Of a stretch of DNA of 64,000 bases, positions 34,026 through 42,681 are shown in pieces. Source of the stretch: Streptomyces sp. NBC_00457 (GTDB lineage: Bacteria > Actinomycetota > Actinomycetes > Streptomycetales > Streptomycetaceae). A model generated the notes under the pieces. The model ran no database searches, was not told the DNA's origin, and saw only the letters and a program-made list of their open reading frames with translations. Position 1 is the stretch's first letter. Every line of letters begins with the position of its first letter. The position numbers were made by a program, and so were the translations under genes. The DNA is taken from positions 5,208,001 to 5,272,000 of the forward strand of contig NZ_CP107905.1 in assembly GCF_036014015.1 (NCBI RefSeq), given 5' to 3'.

Positions 34026-34174
34026 GGCGCTCGGCAGCCTAGGCCACGCCTCGGCCCTGTCGGGCCGGGTGTGCGCGGTCCGTGCCGTGGTCAGGGTTTG
34101 GTCAGAGACCGACGTGAGACTGGCAACCGCCTCTTCGGCGAACCTTCCCATCAACCGTCCGACCAGGGAGAGTC

Positions 34175-34702
34175 ATGCGACGAACCGTTCGTCTCGCACC
34201 GCTCGTGCTTGCCGCCGTGCTGCTGGGAGCACAGCCCGCGTCGGCCGAACCGGCCGCGTCCGCCGGAGCCGGTACCGGGTGGGAACCCGCACCTTCCGCA
34301 CCCTGGGACGTCGATGCCGGGCTGCGGTGCGACTTCCCTGTTCACGGCGAGCCCGTCATCGACGAGGTGATGAAGCGCGTGCTGGACACCCACCCCGACG
34401 GTGCCGCGAAGCGCGTCGCGTACAAGGGCGATCTGGTCGTACGGGTCACGAACACCGGGACGGGTGCCTTCTACGACGCCGACGCGAGCGGCTCGGCCAT
34501 CGTCGAGCACCGAACCGACGGCTCTCAGTTCTGGTCCGTGCACGGCCCGGTGCTGGTCGGCATCGGAGAGGGCAAGGGCAACCTGCCGCGCGGCCTCTAC
34601 ATCATCGACGGGGTGTACACCCTCGACATCAGCTCCACCGGGCACAGGACCGTGACCCTGGTGCACGGGACGAAGGACGACCTCTGCTCCCGCATCGACT
34701 GA
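34175..34702 (+). CDS. Secreted hypothetical protein
   Basis: ATG 34175 behind AGGGAG, 175 residues. A clear Sec signal peptide, MRRTVRLAPLVLAAVLLGAQPASA, is followed by a beta-rich mature domain: VAYKGDLVVRVTNTGTGAFYDADASGSAIVEHRTDGSQFWSVHGPVLVGIGEG, with single Cys residues in RCDFP and DDLCSR that could pair. Divergent from the SARP-CGNR gene. The family is seen in Streptomyces as a secreted protein of unknown role. Confidence 0.75.
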   Translation: MRRTVRLAPLVLAAVLLGAQPASAEPAASAGAGTGWEPAPSAPWDVDAGLRCDFPVHGEPVIDEVMKRVLDTHPDGAAKRVAYKGDLVVRVTNTGTGAFYDADASGSAIVEHRTDGSQFWSVHGPVLVGIGEGKGNLPRGLYIIDGVYTLDISSTGHRTVTLVHGTKDDLCSRID

Positions 34703-34818
34703 CGTCTGCCCGCACCTGCGACACCGGCGCCGCACCTTCGCACAGCGAGGGCTGCGTTTCCCCGTCGGGCTCCTTGGCGTTCTCTCTGCCATAGACCTCT
34801 ATCCAAGGAAGTCCGACT

Positions 34819-36003
34819 ATGCCCCGTTCTGCGCATATCGCCATGGTTGGCACGCCTCTGATCGACCATGTGCTGCCAAGCCTGGAGATCATCCGTGAGC
34901 TGGCGGCCCGCGGTCATCGCGTGACGTACGCCACCGCCGCCCCCGTCGCCGAGCTGATCACCTCCACCGGCGCCGAGCTGGTCGGCATCACGTCCACTCT
35001 TCCGGTCGCCGGCCGCGACTGGCCGCGGGATCCCATCGCCTCCGCCTCCCTCCTCCTCGACGAGGCGATGGCCGTACTGCCACAGCTGCACGCCGCGTAC
35101 GACGACGATCCCGCTGACCTGTACCTCTACGACGTCGGCGCCCACGCGGGCCGCGCGCTGGCCGAGGCGCAGGGTCGCCGCCTCGTCCAGCTGTCTCCGA
35201 CGCATGTGGCCTGGGAGGGTGCCCAGGAGGAGATCGGCGCGGCATTCGCCCATCTGCCCGGAGGGCCCGCGTACCGAGCGCGGTTCGCTGACTGGCTGGT
35301 CCGGTGCGGTGCGATGACGACCAACGTGGAGGAGTTCACCGGCCGCCCGCCGCGAGTGCTGGCCATGATCCCGCGCGCCATGCAGCCGCATGTGGAGCGG
35401 GTCGACACCGACGCGGTGACGTTTGTCGGCCCGTGCTTCGGCGCCGGTCAGCAGCAGGACGGCTGGCTGCGGCCTGCCGGTGCGCAGAAGGTGCTGCTGG
35501 TGTCGCTGGCCGGCTCGGCGTACCCCGGGCCGCGGGAGATCTACCACCAGTGTGTGGCGGCGTTCGCGGATCTCCCGGGGTGGCATGTGGTGTTGCAGAC
35601 CGGCAGTGGCGGCGATATCGCCGAGCGGGTTCCTCGCAACTTCGAAGTGCGGCCGTGGGGGGCGCCGTTGACGATTCTCGAGCAGGCGGACGTATGGGTG
35701 ACGCACACCAGTGTGCGCAGCAGCAGTGAGGGCCTGTACGCCGGTGTGCCGATGATCGCGGTACCGAACGGGCCCGACCAGTCCCTCTACGCCGACCGGC
35801 TCGTCGAACTGGGCGTCGCCCGCCGGATCGACACGCCCGACATCACGGCGGAGACGCTGCGTACCGTCCTGATGGAACTCATCGGCGACCCCCAGGTCGC
35901 CACGCGCTCGGCATGGCTGTGGTCCGAGGTGCGCGCCGAGGGCGGCACCCGTCGGGCCGCGGATCTGATCGAAGAGCAGCTCGCCGAGGAAAGGGTGGGC
36001 TGA
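34819..36003 (+). CDS. Macrolide-type (MGT) glycosyltransferase
   Basis: ATG 34819 behind AAGGAAG, 394 residues. GT-B fold of family GT1: HIAMVGTPLIDHVLPSLEIIRELAARGHRVTYAT at the N-terminus (with the conserved His of the acceptor site) and FEVRPWGAPLTILEQADVWVTHTSVRSSSEGLYAGVPMIAVPNGPDQSLYADRLVELGVA at the UDP-sugar site. Where most MGT enzymes have HGG or HCG before the Ser-rich loop, this has THTSVRSS. It probably attaches a sugar to a small molecule for detoxification, like the oleandomycin or macrolide glycosyltransferases. Confidence 0.87.
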   Translation: MPRSAHIAMVGTPLIDHVLPSLEIIRELAARGHRVTYATAAPVAELITSTGAELVGITSTLPVAGRDWPRDPIASASLLLDEAMAVLPQLHAAYDDDPADLYLYDVGAHAGRALAEAQGRRLVQLSPTHVAWEGAQEEIGAAFAHLPGGPAYRARFADWLVRCGAMTTNVEEFTGRPPRVLAMIPRAMQPHVERVDTDAVTFVGPCFGAGQQQDGWLRPAGAQKVLLVSLAGSAYPGPREIYHQCVAAFADLPGWHVVLQTGSGGDIAERVPRNFEVRPWGAPLTILEQADVWVTHTSVRSSSEGLYAGVPMIAVPNGPDQSLYADRLVELGVARRIDTPDITAETLRTVLMELIGDPQVATRSAWLWSEVRAEGGTRRAADLIEEQLAEERVG

Positions 36004-36223
36004 TAACGCGGGGCAGGTGCGTCAAGGGCGCCGGGGGCGCTGGCCGTTCCGATTCATGTCCACCGGAACGAGTATGCGCTGATCTCCCACCCGCACCGGT
36101 GTGAGGTTTCGTCAACTCCCCTTTATTCCGGATGACTTCGTTCGGAAATATCCGAGGGTTGGAGTTGGTCCCCACAGACAGCGGCGAGGTGTCGAGACCT
36201 CGGCGCCCGGCATGGAGGATGTC

Positions 36224-36529
36224 ATGCCCGAGATGTATTTCCACGTGCGCTGGCCCGACGGTGTGACGCAGCGCTGCTATTCCCCCTCCACGGTAGTCGA
36301 GGACTATTTCGTTCCCGGTGGCCAGTACCCGCTCGCGGATTTCGTCGAGCGCAGCCGTACGGCACTCGGTATCGCCGGCGAGCGGGTGAAGGAGAAGTTC
36401 GGCTTCTACTGCACCGGCGCCTCCGAGCAGCTCGCGCAGATCGAGCGAACCGCCGCCGGATACGCCGCCGACAGTGCTGCCAAGGTCACGGTCGAGTCCC
36501 TGACCGGCGCCGACGGGAGCACGCGGTGA
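36224..36529 (+). CDS. MSMEG_0570-family nitrogen-starvation response protein
   Basis: ATG 36224 with GGAGGA 5 bp upstream, 101 residues (MPEMYFHVRWPDGVTQRCYSPSTVVEDYFVPGGQYPLADFVERS). The opening and the VVEDYF-x-GG-Y region are characteristic of this small family, found almost only in Nit1-type clusters. It is the first gene of an operon to 44611 and its stop overlaps the flavoprotein start. Biochemical role unknown. Confidence 0.9.
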   Translation: MPEMYFHVRWPDGVTQRCYSPSTVVEDYFVPGGQYPLADFVERSRTALGIAGERVKEKFGFYCTGASEQLAQIERTAAGYAADSAAKVTVESLTGADGSTR

Positions 36530-37881
36530 GCCCGACCGAAGCGATACGGCTGCCCGGCGCCCTCCCCCACAGCCTTAAGGGCGTGGGCAGTACCCACATA
36601 CCCGTGGCCGTGGTCGGCGGCGGTCAGGCCGGGCTCTCGATGAGCTACTGCCTGCGTGAGCGCGGTGTCGAGCACATCGTCGTCGAGGCGAACCGGGTAG
36701 GGCACGAGTGGCGCGAGCGCCGTTGGGACTCCTTCTGCCTGGTGACCCCCAACTGGCAGTGCAGGCTGCCCGGTTATCCGTATCAGGGCGATGATCCGGA
36801 CGGGTTCATGGTCCGTGACGAGATCGTCCGGTACCTGGAGGACTACGTCGCCTTCTTCCGGCCGCCGCTGGTGGAGGGTGTCACGGTCACCCGGCTGCGG
36901 CACTCTCCGAGCGGGGTCTTCGAACTCTCCACCAGTGCCGGGGACTTCACCGCCGATCAAGTCGTGGTGGCCACCGGCCCGTACCACACGCCCTCCGTCC
37001 CGCCGATGGCCCAGCGCCTGCCCGACCACGTCACCCAGGTCCACTCCTCCCGCTACCGCAGCCCGGACCAGCTCCCCGAGGGTGCCGTTCTGGTGGTCGG
37101 CACCGGCCAGTCCGGCTGCCAGATCGCCGAGGATCTGCACCTCGCCGGGCGCCAGGTGCACCTGGCCGTCGGCAGCGCCCCGCGTGTGGCCCGCTTCTAC
37201 CGCGGCCGCGACTGCGTGGCCTGGCTCGACGACATGGGCCACTACGACAGGTCCATCGACGAGTTCGACGACGCCGGCGCCGTGCGCATGCGGGTCAACC
37301 ACTACGTCACGGGGCGCGACGGAGGCCGCGACATCGACCTGCGGGCCTTCGCCCGCGACGGCATGCGGCTGTACGGGCGCCTCACCGGAGTCAGCGGTCA
37401 GGCACTGGAGTTCGCCGACGACCTCAAGGTCAACCTCGACCACGCCGACGCCGTCGCCGAGGGCATCAAGGACGCCATCGACGCGTACATCGCCAGGCAC
37501 GCGATCGACGCCCTGGCCGAGCCCCGGTACGTCCCCGTGTGGGAGCCCGCCGAGCAGCCGCGCGAACTGGACCTGGAGGCCGCCGGTATCACCTCCGTCG
37601 TCTGGTCGACCGGCTTCCGCCGCGACCACCGCTGGATCGAGGCCCCCGTCTTCGACGGCCGCGGCTATCCCATGCACTGGCGCGGCGCCACCAGCACGCC
37701 CGGCCTGCATTTCCTCGGTCTGCCCTGGCAGTACTCGTGGGGTTCGGGCCGCTTCGAGGCGGTGGGCCGGGACGCCGAGTTCCTCGCCGACCACATCGAC
37801 GCCTCACGCCGCCTGGCCGACGTGTGCGGCACCCTCACCGGCGCGCCCACAGGACTCGCCTCCGCCCTCCCGATCGGCTGA
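36526..37881 (+). CDS. MSMEG_0569-family flavin-dependent oxidoreductase (NitH-like)
   Basis: GTG 36526, 451 residues. FAD-binding GxGxxG near residue 30 (VAVVGGGQAGLSMSYCL), second nucleotide motif VLVVGTGQSGCQIAEDL and the CzcO/FMO-type signature VVVATGPYHTPSVP. Related to flavin monooxygenases encoded in Nit1C clusters, where the flavoprotein is part of the cyanide-assimilation gene set of pseudomonads. It overlaps the previous gene and is followed 29 bp later by an amidohydrolase. Confidence 0.9.
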   Translation: MSPTEAIRLPGALPHSLKGVGSTHIPVAVVGGGQAGLSMSYCLRERGVEHIVVEANRVGHEWRERRWDSFCLVTPNWQCRLPGYPYQGDDPDGFMVRDEIVRYLEDYVAFFRPPLVEGVTVTRLRHSPSGVFELSTSAGDFTADQVVVATGPYHTPSVPPMAQRLPDHVTQVHSSRYRSPDQLPEGAVLVVGTGQSGCQIAEDLHLAGRQVHLAVGSAPRVARFYRGRDCVAWLDDMGHYDRSIDEFDDAGAVRMRVNHYVTGRDGGRDIDLRAFARDGMRLYGRLTGVSGQALEFADDLKVNLDHADAVAEGIKDAIDAYIARHAIDALAEPRYVPVWEPAEQPRELDLEAAGITSVVWSTGFRRDHRWIEAPVFDGRGYPMHWRGATSTPGLHFLGLPWQYSWGSGRFEAVGRDAEFLADHIDASRRLADVCGTLTGAPTGLASALPIG

Positions 37882-37910
37882 GGCAGCCGAGGATGCCGAG
37901 GAACCCGGAC

Positions 37911-38726
37911 ATGGTCTTCGACGCACACCGCCACATCGGCGTCCTGCCCGCCCACCCCTTCTACGGCGGCCCGCCCGTCAACCCCGACACCACCGCCCGC
38001 GCCACCGTCAAGCAGCTGATCGCCGACCTGGACGCGGAGGGCACCGAACGCGCCCTGGTCATCCCCAACTACGGCGTCCCTGACCCCGCGATCGCCTTCT
38101 CCTTCAACGAGTTGGCGCTTGAAGCCGCCCAGAGCGACGACCGGATCCGTGCCGGGCTGTGGGTGTCCCCGCGCCCGGAGGACGCCCAACGCACCGAAGA
38201 AGCCCTGAAGTTGGCGGGTGAGCCCGGAGTCAAGGCCCTCAAGCTCAGCTTCCTGCTCGGCGGCCGCCCCACCGACCCCTCCTGCGGCCCCCAACTGGAC
38301 CGCGTCTTCGCCACCGCCGCCCGCCACCACCTCGTCGTCCACGTGCACACCTCCCCCGGCGCGGCCTCCGACATCGACGAGGTGGGCCATCTCGTCGACT
38401 GGTACGCCGACCGGGTGCCCGTCCATCTCGTGCACTTCGGCGGCGGGATGAGCGGCCACATCAAGCTCGCCGGCTCCCGGTTCTTCGACTGGATCGGCGC
38501 CGGCAAGCGCGTCTACACCGACCTCTCCTGGGCCATCGGCTTCACTCCCCGCTGGCTGGCCCAGGAGATCGAGCGCCGGGGCATCGGCCACGACCGGGTG
38601 CTCTTCGCCAGCGACCAGCCGTGGGGCGACTTCACCGGCGAGTACGCCCGCCTCGCCGAAGCCACCGGCGGCGGCGCACTCGGCGATCTGGTCTTCCGGG
38701 ACACGTTCGCCGCGCTCTACGACTGA
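37911..38726 (+). CDS. Amidohydrolase-family protein
   Basis: Start at ATG 37911 (MVFDAHRHIGVLPAH) because GAGGAA lies 7 bp upstream; ATG 37893 is the alternative. 271 residues. The metal-binding DAHRH at the N-terminus, KALKLSF, VVHVHTSPGA, VHLVHFGGG and LFASDQPWGDF (final Asp) follow the order of amidohydrolase_2 TIM barrels, which hydrolyse or decarboxylate small acids and amides. Its presence inside the Nit1C operon is seen in actinobacterial versions and suggests a role after nitrile or amide conversion. Confidence 0.87.
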   Translation: MVFDAHRHIGVLPAHPFYGGPPVNPDTTARATVKQLIADLDAEGTERALVIPNYGVPDPAIAFSFNELALEAAQSDDRIRAGLWVSPRPEDAQRTEEALKLAGEPGVKALKLSFLLGGRPTDPSCGPQLDRVFATAARHHLVVHVHTSPGAASDIDEVGHLVDWYADRVPVHLVHFGGGMSGHIKLAGSRFFDWIGAGKRVYTDLSWAIGFTPRWLAQEIERRGIGHDRVLFASDQPWGDFTGEYARLAEATGGGALGDLVFRDTFAALYD

Positions 38727-38765
38727 CCCGACTCCCCAACCACCGCCTCGCCCAAGGAGATTCCC

Positions 38766-39287
38766 ATGTCGGAAACCGCCCAGCTCAGCGACGTCGAGCA
38801 GAAGTCCCTCGACGAGATCCCGCACCCCTCGCTCCCCGAGGGCTCCAGCATCTACGGGTCCACCAAGGTCTTCCCCGACTACCAGGCCGAGAACGGGGAG
38901 ACCTACTTCACCCTGGTCCACGGCATCGCCCACGAGTCATCCGTGTCCTTCGTCGCTGTCCTCCAGGCGACCCGTGCCCTGCGCAAGGGCTTCGAGACCG
39001 CCATCTACTTCTACGGTCCCGGCTCCCTCAACTGCCTCGCCACGCGCGGCTTCCCGACCGTCGGCAACTCGGCCTTCCCCGGCGAGCACAACATCAACAA
39101 CCAGCTCAAGACGTTCATCGCCGAGGGCGGCAAGGTCTTCTGCTGCCGCTTCGGCCTCTCCCTGCACGGCGCCCGCGAGGAGGACCTCATCGAGGGCGTC
39201 ATCCCCACCCACCCCCTCGACGTCCAGGACGCGCTGATCCACTACGCGCGCAAGGGCGCCATCATCAACTCGACCTACCAGCTGTAA
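38766..39287 (+). CDS. MSMEG_0572/Sll0783-family nitrogen-starvation response protein
   Basis: ATG 38766 behind AAGGAG, 173 residues. Highly conserved core SIYGSTKVFPDYQAENGETYFTLVHGIAHESSVSFVAVLQATRALRKGFETAIYFYGPG, CLATRGFPTVG and VFCCRFGLSLHGA. The family is named from a cyanobacterial gene induced on nitrogen starvation and is restricted to Nit1 clusters. DsrE-like fold features are possible (paired Cys in FCCRFG). Function not established. Confidence 0.9.
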   Translation: MSETAQLSDVEQKSLDEIPHPSLPEGSSIYGSTKVFPDYQAENGETYFTLVHGIAHESSVSFVAVLQATRALRKGFETAIYFYGPGSLNCLATRGFPTVGNSAFPGEHNINNQLKTFIAEGGKVFCCRFGLSLHGAREEDLIEGVIPTHPLDVQDALIHYARKGAIINSTYQL

Positions 39288-39297
39288 GGGGCCGGAC

Positions 39298-40395
39298 ATG
39301 GGCACCGGTACCGAGACGGCGGTGGATGTGCGGATCATGACCCGCGCCGAACTCGCCCTGTGCGGCGTGGCGTTGGACGCCCCCGTGCGGCGGCCCGACG
39401 GCGCGGGACCCAGCGACGACGGACACGTCCTCGTCGACGGTGCCGGTGCCGCGCTCCCCCGCAACCCCGACAGCCCCTACACGGTCCGCGACGGCAAGGT
39501 CTGGCTCGGTGACGAGGCCGGCCATTTCACAGACACCGGCCTCACCCTCACTGCCGTACGCCGTCCGAAGTTCTACGACCTGACCACCGCCGACGGCACC
39601 CCGTACGAGCACATCGCCCGCCTGCACGGCGCCGACGTCCTCGCCACCACCGTCGTGCAGACCTGCATCCGCTACGCCGAGTCCGACCGCTGCCGCTTCT
39701 GCACCATCGAGGAGTCCCTGCGCTCCGGCGCCACGGTCGCCGCGAAGACCCCGGCGCAGCTCGCCGAGGTCGCCGAGGCCGCCGTACGGCTCGACGGTGT
39801 CAGGCAGATGGTGATGACCACCGGCACCACCACCGGCCCCGACCGCGGCGCCCGCAACCTCGTACGGTCGGTGCTTGCCGTCCTGGAAGCCGTGCCCGGT
39901 CTGCCCATCCAGGTGCAGTGCGAGCCGCCCGGCGACCTCGCCTGGATCCGCGAACTGCACGAGGCCGGGGCCACCACCATCGGCATCCATGTCGAATCGC
40001 TCGACGACGAGGTGCGCAGGCGCTGGATGCCCGGCAAGTCGACGGTCCCCCTGGCCGAGTACTGGGCCGCGTGGGACGAGGCGGTGCGGGTCTTCGGACC
40101 GAACCGGGTCTCCACCTACCTCCTCGTCGGACTCGGCGAGGATCCCGATGAACTCATCGCGGGGGCCGGGAAGTTGATCGACAGGGGTGTCTATCCCTTC
40201 GTCGTCCCCTTCCGCCCGATGAGCGGCACCCTCGCCGCCCGCGACGGCGTCAGGGCACCCGGCGCGGAGCTCCTGACGTACGTCACCGAGGGCGTCGCCG
40301 CGAAACTGCGCGCCGCCGGGATGAGCGGCTCGGACCAGAAGGCCGGCTGCGCGGCCTGCGGGGCGTGCAGTGTGCTCCAGGCAGCGGGCGGCTGA
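39298..40395 (+). CDS. MSMEG_0568-family radical SAM protein (NitD-like)
   Basis: ATG 39298, 365 residues. The [4Fe-4S] motif is TCIRYAESDRCRFC: Cys123, Cys132, Cys135 (C-x8-C-x2-C), wider than the usual C-x3-C-x2-C, a feature of this family. Downstream VKMMTTGTTTGPDRG-like and EPPGDL strings are of the biotin-synthase-like core. The C-terminus has an extra cluster GCAACGAC that may hold an auxiliary iron-sulphur centre. A core member of Nit1C; the reaction is not known. Confidence 0.92.
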   Translation: MGTGTETAVDVRIMTRAELALCGVALDAPVRRPDGAGPSDDGHVLVDGAGAALPRNPDSPYTVRDGKVWLGDEAGHFTDTGLTLTAVRRPKFYDLTTADGTPYEHIARLHGADVLATTVVQTCIRYAESDRCRFCTIEESLRSGATVAAKTPAQLAEVAEAAVRLDGVRQMVMTTGTTTGPDRGARNLVRSVLAVLEAVPGLPIQVQCEPPGDLAWIRELHEAGATTIGIHVESLDDEVRRRWMPGKSTVPLAEYWAAWDEAVRVFGPNRVSTYLLVGLGEDPDELIAGAGKLIDRGVYPFVVPFRPMSGTLAARDGVRAPGAELLTYVTEGVAAKLRAAGMSGSDQKAGCAACGACSVLQAAGG

Positions 40396-40396
40396 G

Positions 40397-41833
40397 ATGT
40401 ACCTCGACGGATCCGCACCGGTCGCGGTGGTCGACGAGGTGCCCGACATCCTGGCGCTGCTGGGCGACCGCAGCACGCTCGCCCGGCAGCAGCAGCCCGC
40501 CTTCCGTATCGAGGAGGCGGCGGGCGCGGCGGACGTGACCGCCTACCGGCAGCTGCGCCGTGCCGCCTTCGTCCACGAGCAGGGGCTCTTCGCCCACCAC
40601 GACCTGGACGACCGCGACACCGACCCCCGGACCGTCGTCCTGGTCGCGAAGGACCCGCAGGGCACCGTGGTCGGCGGGGTGCGCCTGTGCCCGGTCGACG
40701 ACGGGCCCGACCTCGGCTGGTGGCAGGGCGGGCGGCTGGTCGTCGCCCGCGGGGCCCGCGGCCCGCACGGCATCGGCGCGGCGCTGGTGCGGGCCGCCTG
40801 TGCCCGGGCGGAGACGGAGGGCGTGCTGCGGTTCGACGCGACCGTCCAGGCCCGTAGCGAACCCCTGTTCCGGCGCCTCGGCTGGCAGCGGGTGCGGGAC
40901 ACCACGGTCGCGGGTACGCCGCACGTCCTGATGCGCCGGCCGATCGGCCGCATCGCGGCGCAGACAGCGGCCACGAAGGCCGCTCTGGGGCCCCTGCTCG
41001 CCGAACTGCCCGCTCCCACCGGCTTCGTCGGCGACGACGGCGCCCCCGTCCCCGGCACCGACGTGATCGCCGCGTGCGACGCGATCGTGCCGTCCATGGT
41101 CGAGCGGGACCCCGAGTGGGCGGGCTGGTGCGCGGTCCTCGTCAACGTCAACGACCTCGCGGCGATGGGTGCTTCACCGCTCGGGCTGCTCGACGCGGTG
41201 GGCGCCCGCGACGCGGCACATGCCGCCCGGGTGCTGTCCGGACTGACCCGGGCGGCACGGTCGTACGGCATTCCGGTGCTCGGCGGGCACACCCAGCTCG
41301 GCGTCCCGGCCGCCCTGTCGGTGACCGCGCTCGGCCGCACCGACCGGCCGGTGCCGGGCGGCGGCGGACGCCCGGGGCATGCCGTGTGGCTCACCGCCGA
41401 CCTCGGCGGTGGCTGGCGCCCGGGATACCGGGGCCGCCAGTGGGACTCGACGACCCATCGCCGTACGGACGAACTGCGCGCCATGACCGGTGCGGTGGCC
41501 GCCGCCCGGCCCGCCGCCGCCAAGGACGTGTCCATGGCCGGGATCGCCGGGACGCTCGGCATGCTCGCCGAGGCGAGCGGCTGCCGGGCGGTGCTCGACG
41601 TGGCCGCCGTGCCCCGACCGCGGGAGGCGACCGTGGGCGACTGGTTCACCTGTTTCCCGGGCTTCGCGATGCTCACGGCCGACGAGCCGGGCGCACCGCC
41701 GCTGCCCGCCGGACCCGCCACGGGTGCGGTGTGCGGGGAGCTCACCGAAGGACAAGGCGTCGGGCTGCGCTGGCCCGACGGAGAGATCACCGAAGCGGTC
41801 ACCTCCACCGTGACCGGGATGGGGACCGCATGA
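40397..41833 (+). CDS. GNAT acetyltransferase fused to AIR synthase-like protein (NitE-NitF fusion)
   Basis: ATG 40397, 2 bp after the radical SAM stop, 478 residues. Residues about 30-175 are the MSMEG_0567/Sll0786 GNAT domain (RQLRRAAFVHEQGLFAHHDLDDRDTDPRTVVLVAKD, GGRLVVARGARGPHGIGAALVRAA). From about 195 the Sll0787 AIR synthase-like (PurM) domain follows: DVIAACDAIVPSMVERDPEWAGWCAVLVNVNDLAAMGASPLG and VLGGHTQLG. In cyanobacteria and pseudomonads these are separate adjacent genes. PurM-like proteins use ATP on amide or formyl substrates. Confidence 0.92.
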   Translation: MYLDGSAPVAVVDEVPDILALLGDRSTLARQQQPAFRIEEAAGAADVTAYRQLRRAAFVHEQGLFAHHDLDDRDTDPRTVVLVAKDPQGTVVGGVRLCPVDDGPDLGWWQGGRLVVARGARGPHGIGAALVRAACARAETEGVLRFDATVQARSEPLFRRLGWQRVRDTTVAGTPHVLMRRPIGRIAAQTAATKAALGPLLAELPAPTGFVGDDGAPVPGTDVIAACDAIVPSMVERDPEWAGWCAVLVNVNDLAAMGASPLGLLDAVGARDAAHAARVLSGLTRAARSYGIPVLGGHTQLGVPAALSVTALGRTDRPVPGGGGRPGHAVWLTADLGGGWRPGYRGRQWDSTTHRRTDELRAMTGAVAAARPAAAKDVSMAGIAGTLGMLAEASGCRAVLDVAAVPRPREATVGDWFTCFPGFAMLTADEPGAPPLPAGPATGAVCGELTEGQGVGLRWPDGEITEAVTSTVTGMGTA

Positions 41834-42681
41834 CCACCCTGCGCATGGCCGCCGTCGCCGCCGAGTTCGGCCGCGACCTGGAGGAGGACTTCCAGATCGC
41901 CGAACGGCTGATCAAGGAGGCCCGGGAGGAGGGCGTACGGCTGCTGGCGCTGCCCGAGGCGTGCCTGGGCGGCTATCTGCTCAGCCTCAACGACTCCGCC
42001 GACCTCGACGAGGGCCCGCCCACGCTCGCCCTCGACGGCCCCGAGATCCGCCGACTGGCCGCACTGGCCGGGGAGATGACGGTCGTCGCCGGATACTGCG
42101 AGGCGGCCGGGGACGCCCGCTACAACAGCGTGGTCTGTGTCACCGGCGACGGTGTCCTCGGCAACCACCGCAAGGTCCACCAGCCGCTCAGCGAGGACGC
42201 GTCCTACGCCTCGGGCGACCGCTTCCACGCCTTCGACACCCCGGTCGGCCGGATCGGCATGATGATCTGCTACGACAAGGCGTTCCCGGAGTCGGCGCGG
42301 GCGCTGGCGCTGGACGGGGCGCAGATCGGGGTGTGCGTGTCCGCCTGGCCCGGCGCGCGCACCAACGCCTCCGCCGACCTCGAACAGGACCGCTGGAAGC
42401 GCCGCTTCGACCTGTTCGACCGGGCCCGCGCGCTGGAGAACCAGATCGTGTGGCTGTCCGCCAACCAGGCGGGCACCTTCGGCTCGCTACGCTTCGTCGG
42501 CAGCGCCAAGGTCGTCGACCCCGGCGGCGAAGTCCTCGCCGACACGGGCGTCGCGGCCGGTATCGCCGTCGCCGAACTCGACGTCGTACAGGCTCTGGAA
42601 ACCGCCCGCCGGTCGATGGGACACCTGCGTGACCGGCGGCCCGAGACCTACGACCTCGCCACGGGAGCAGTCACCGCATGA
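41830..42681 (+). CDS. Nit6803-family nitrilase (NitC-like)
   Basis: ATG 41830 overlaps the previous stop, 283 residues. The nitrilase catalytic triad is complete: Glu43 in LPEACLGG, Lys115 in NHRKVHQPL and Cys148 in GMMICYDKAFPES. It hydrolyses nitriles to acids and ammonia, or the related C-N bond. Nit1 nitrilases of this cluster are needed for growth on cyanide as nitrogen source in Pseudomonas fluorescens. It is coupled to a catalytically altered paralogue that starts at its stop codon. Confidence 0.94.
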   Translation: MTTLRMAAVAAEFGRDLEEDFQIAERLIKEAREEGVRLLALPEACLGGYLLSLNDSADLDEGPPTLALDGPEIRRLAALAGEMTVVAGYCEAAGDARYNSVVCVTGDGVLGNHRKVHQPLSEDASYASGDRFHAFDTPVGRIGMMICYDKAFPESARALALDGAQIGVCVSAWPGARTNASADLEQDRWKRRFDLFDRARALENQIVWLSANQAGTFGSLRFVGSAKVVDPGGEVLADTGVAAGIAVAELDVVQALETARRSMGHLRDRRPETYDLATGAVTA

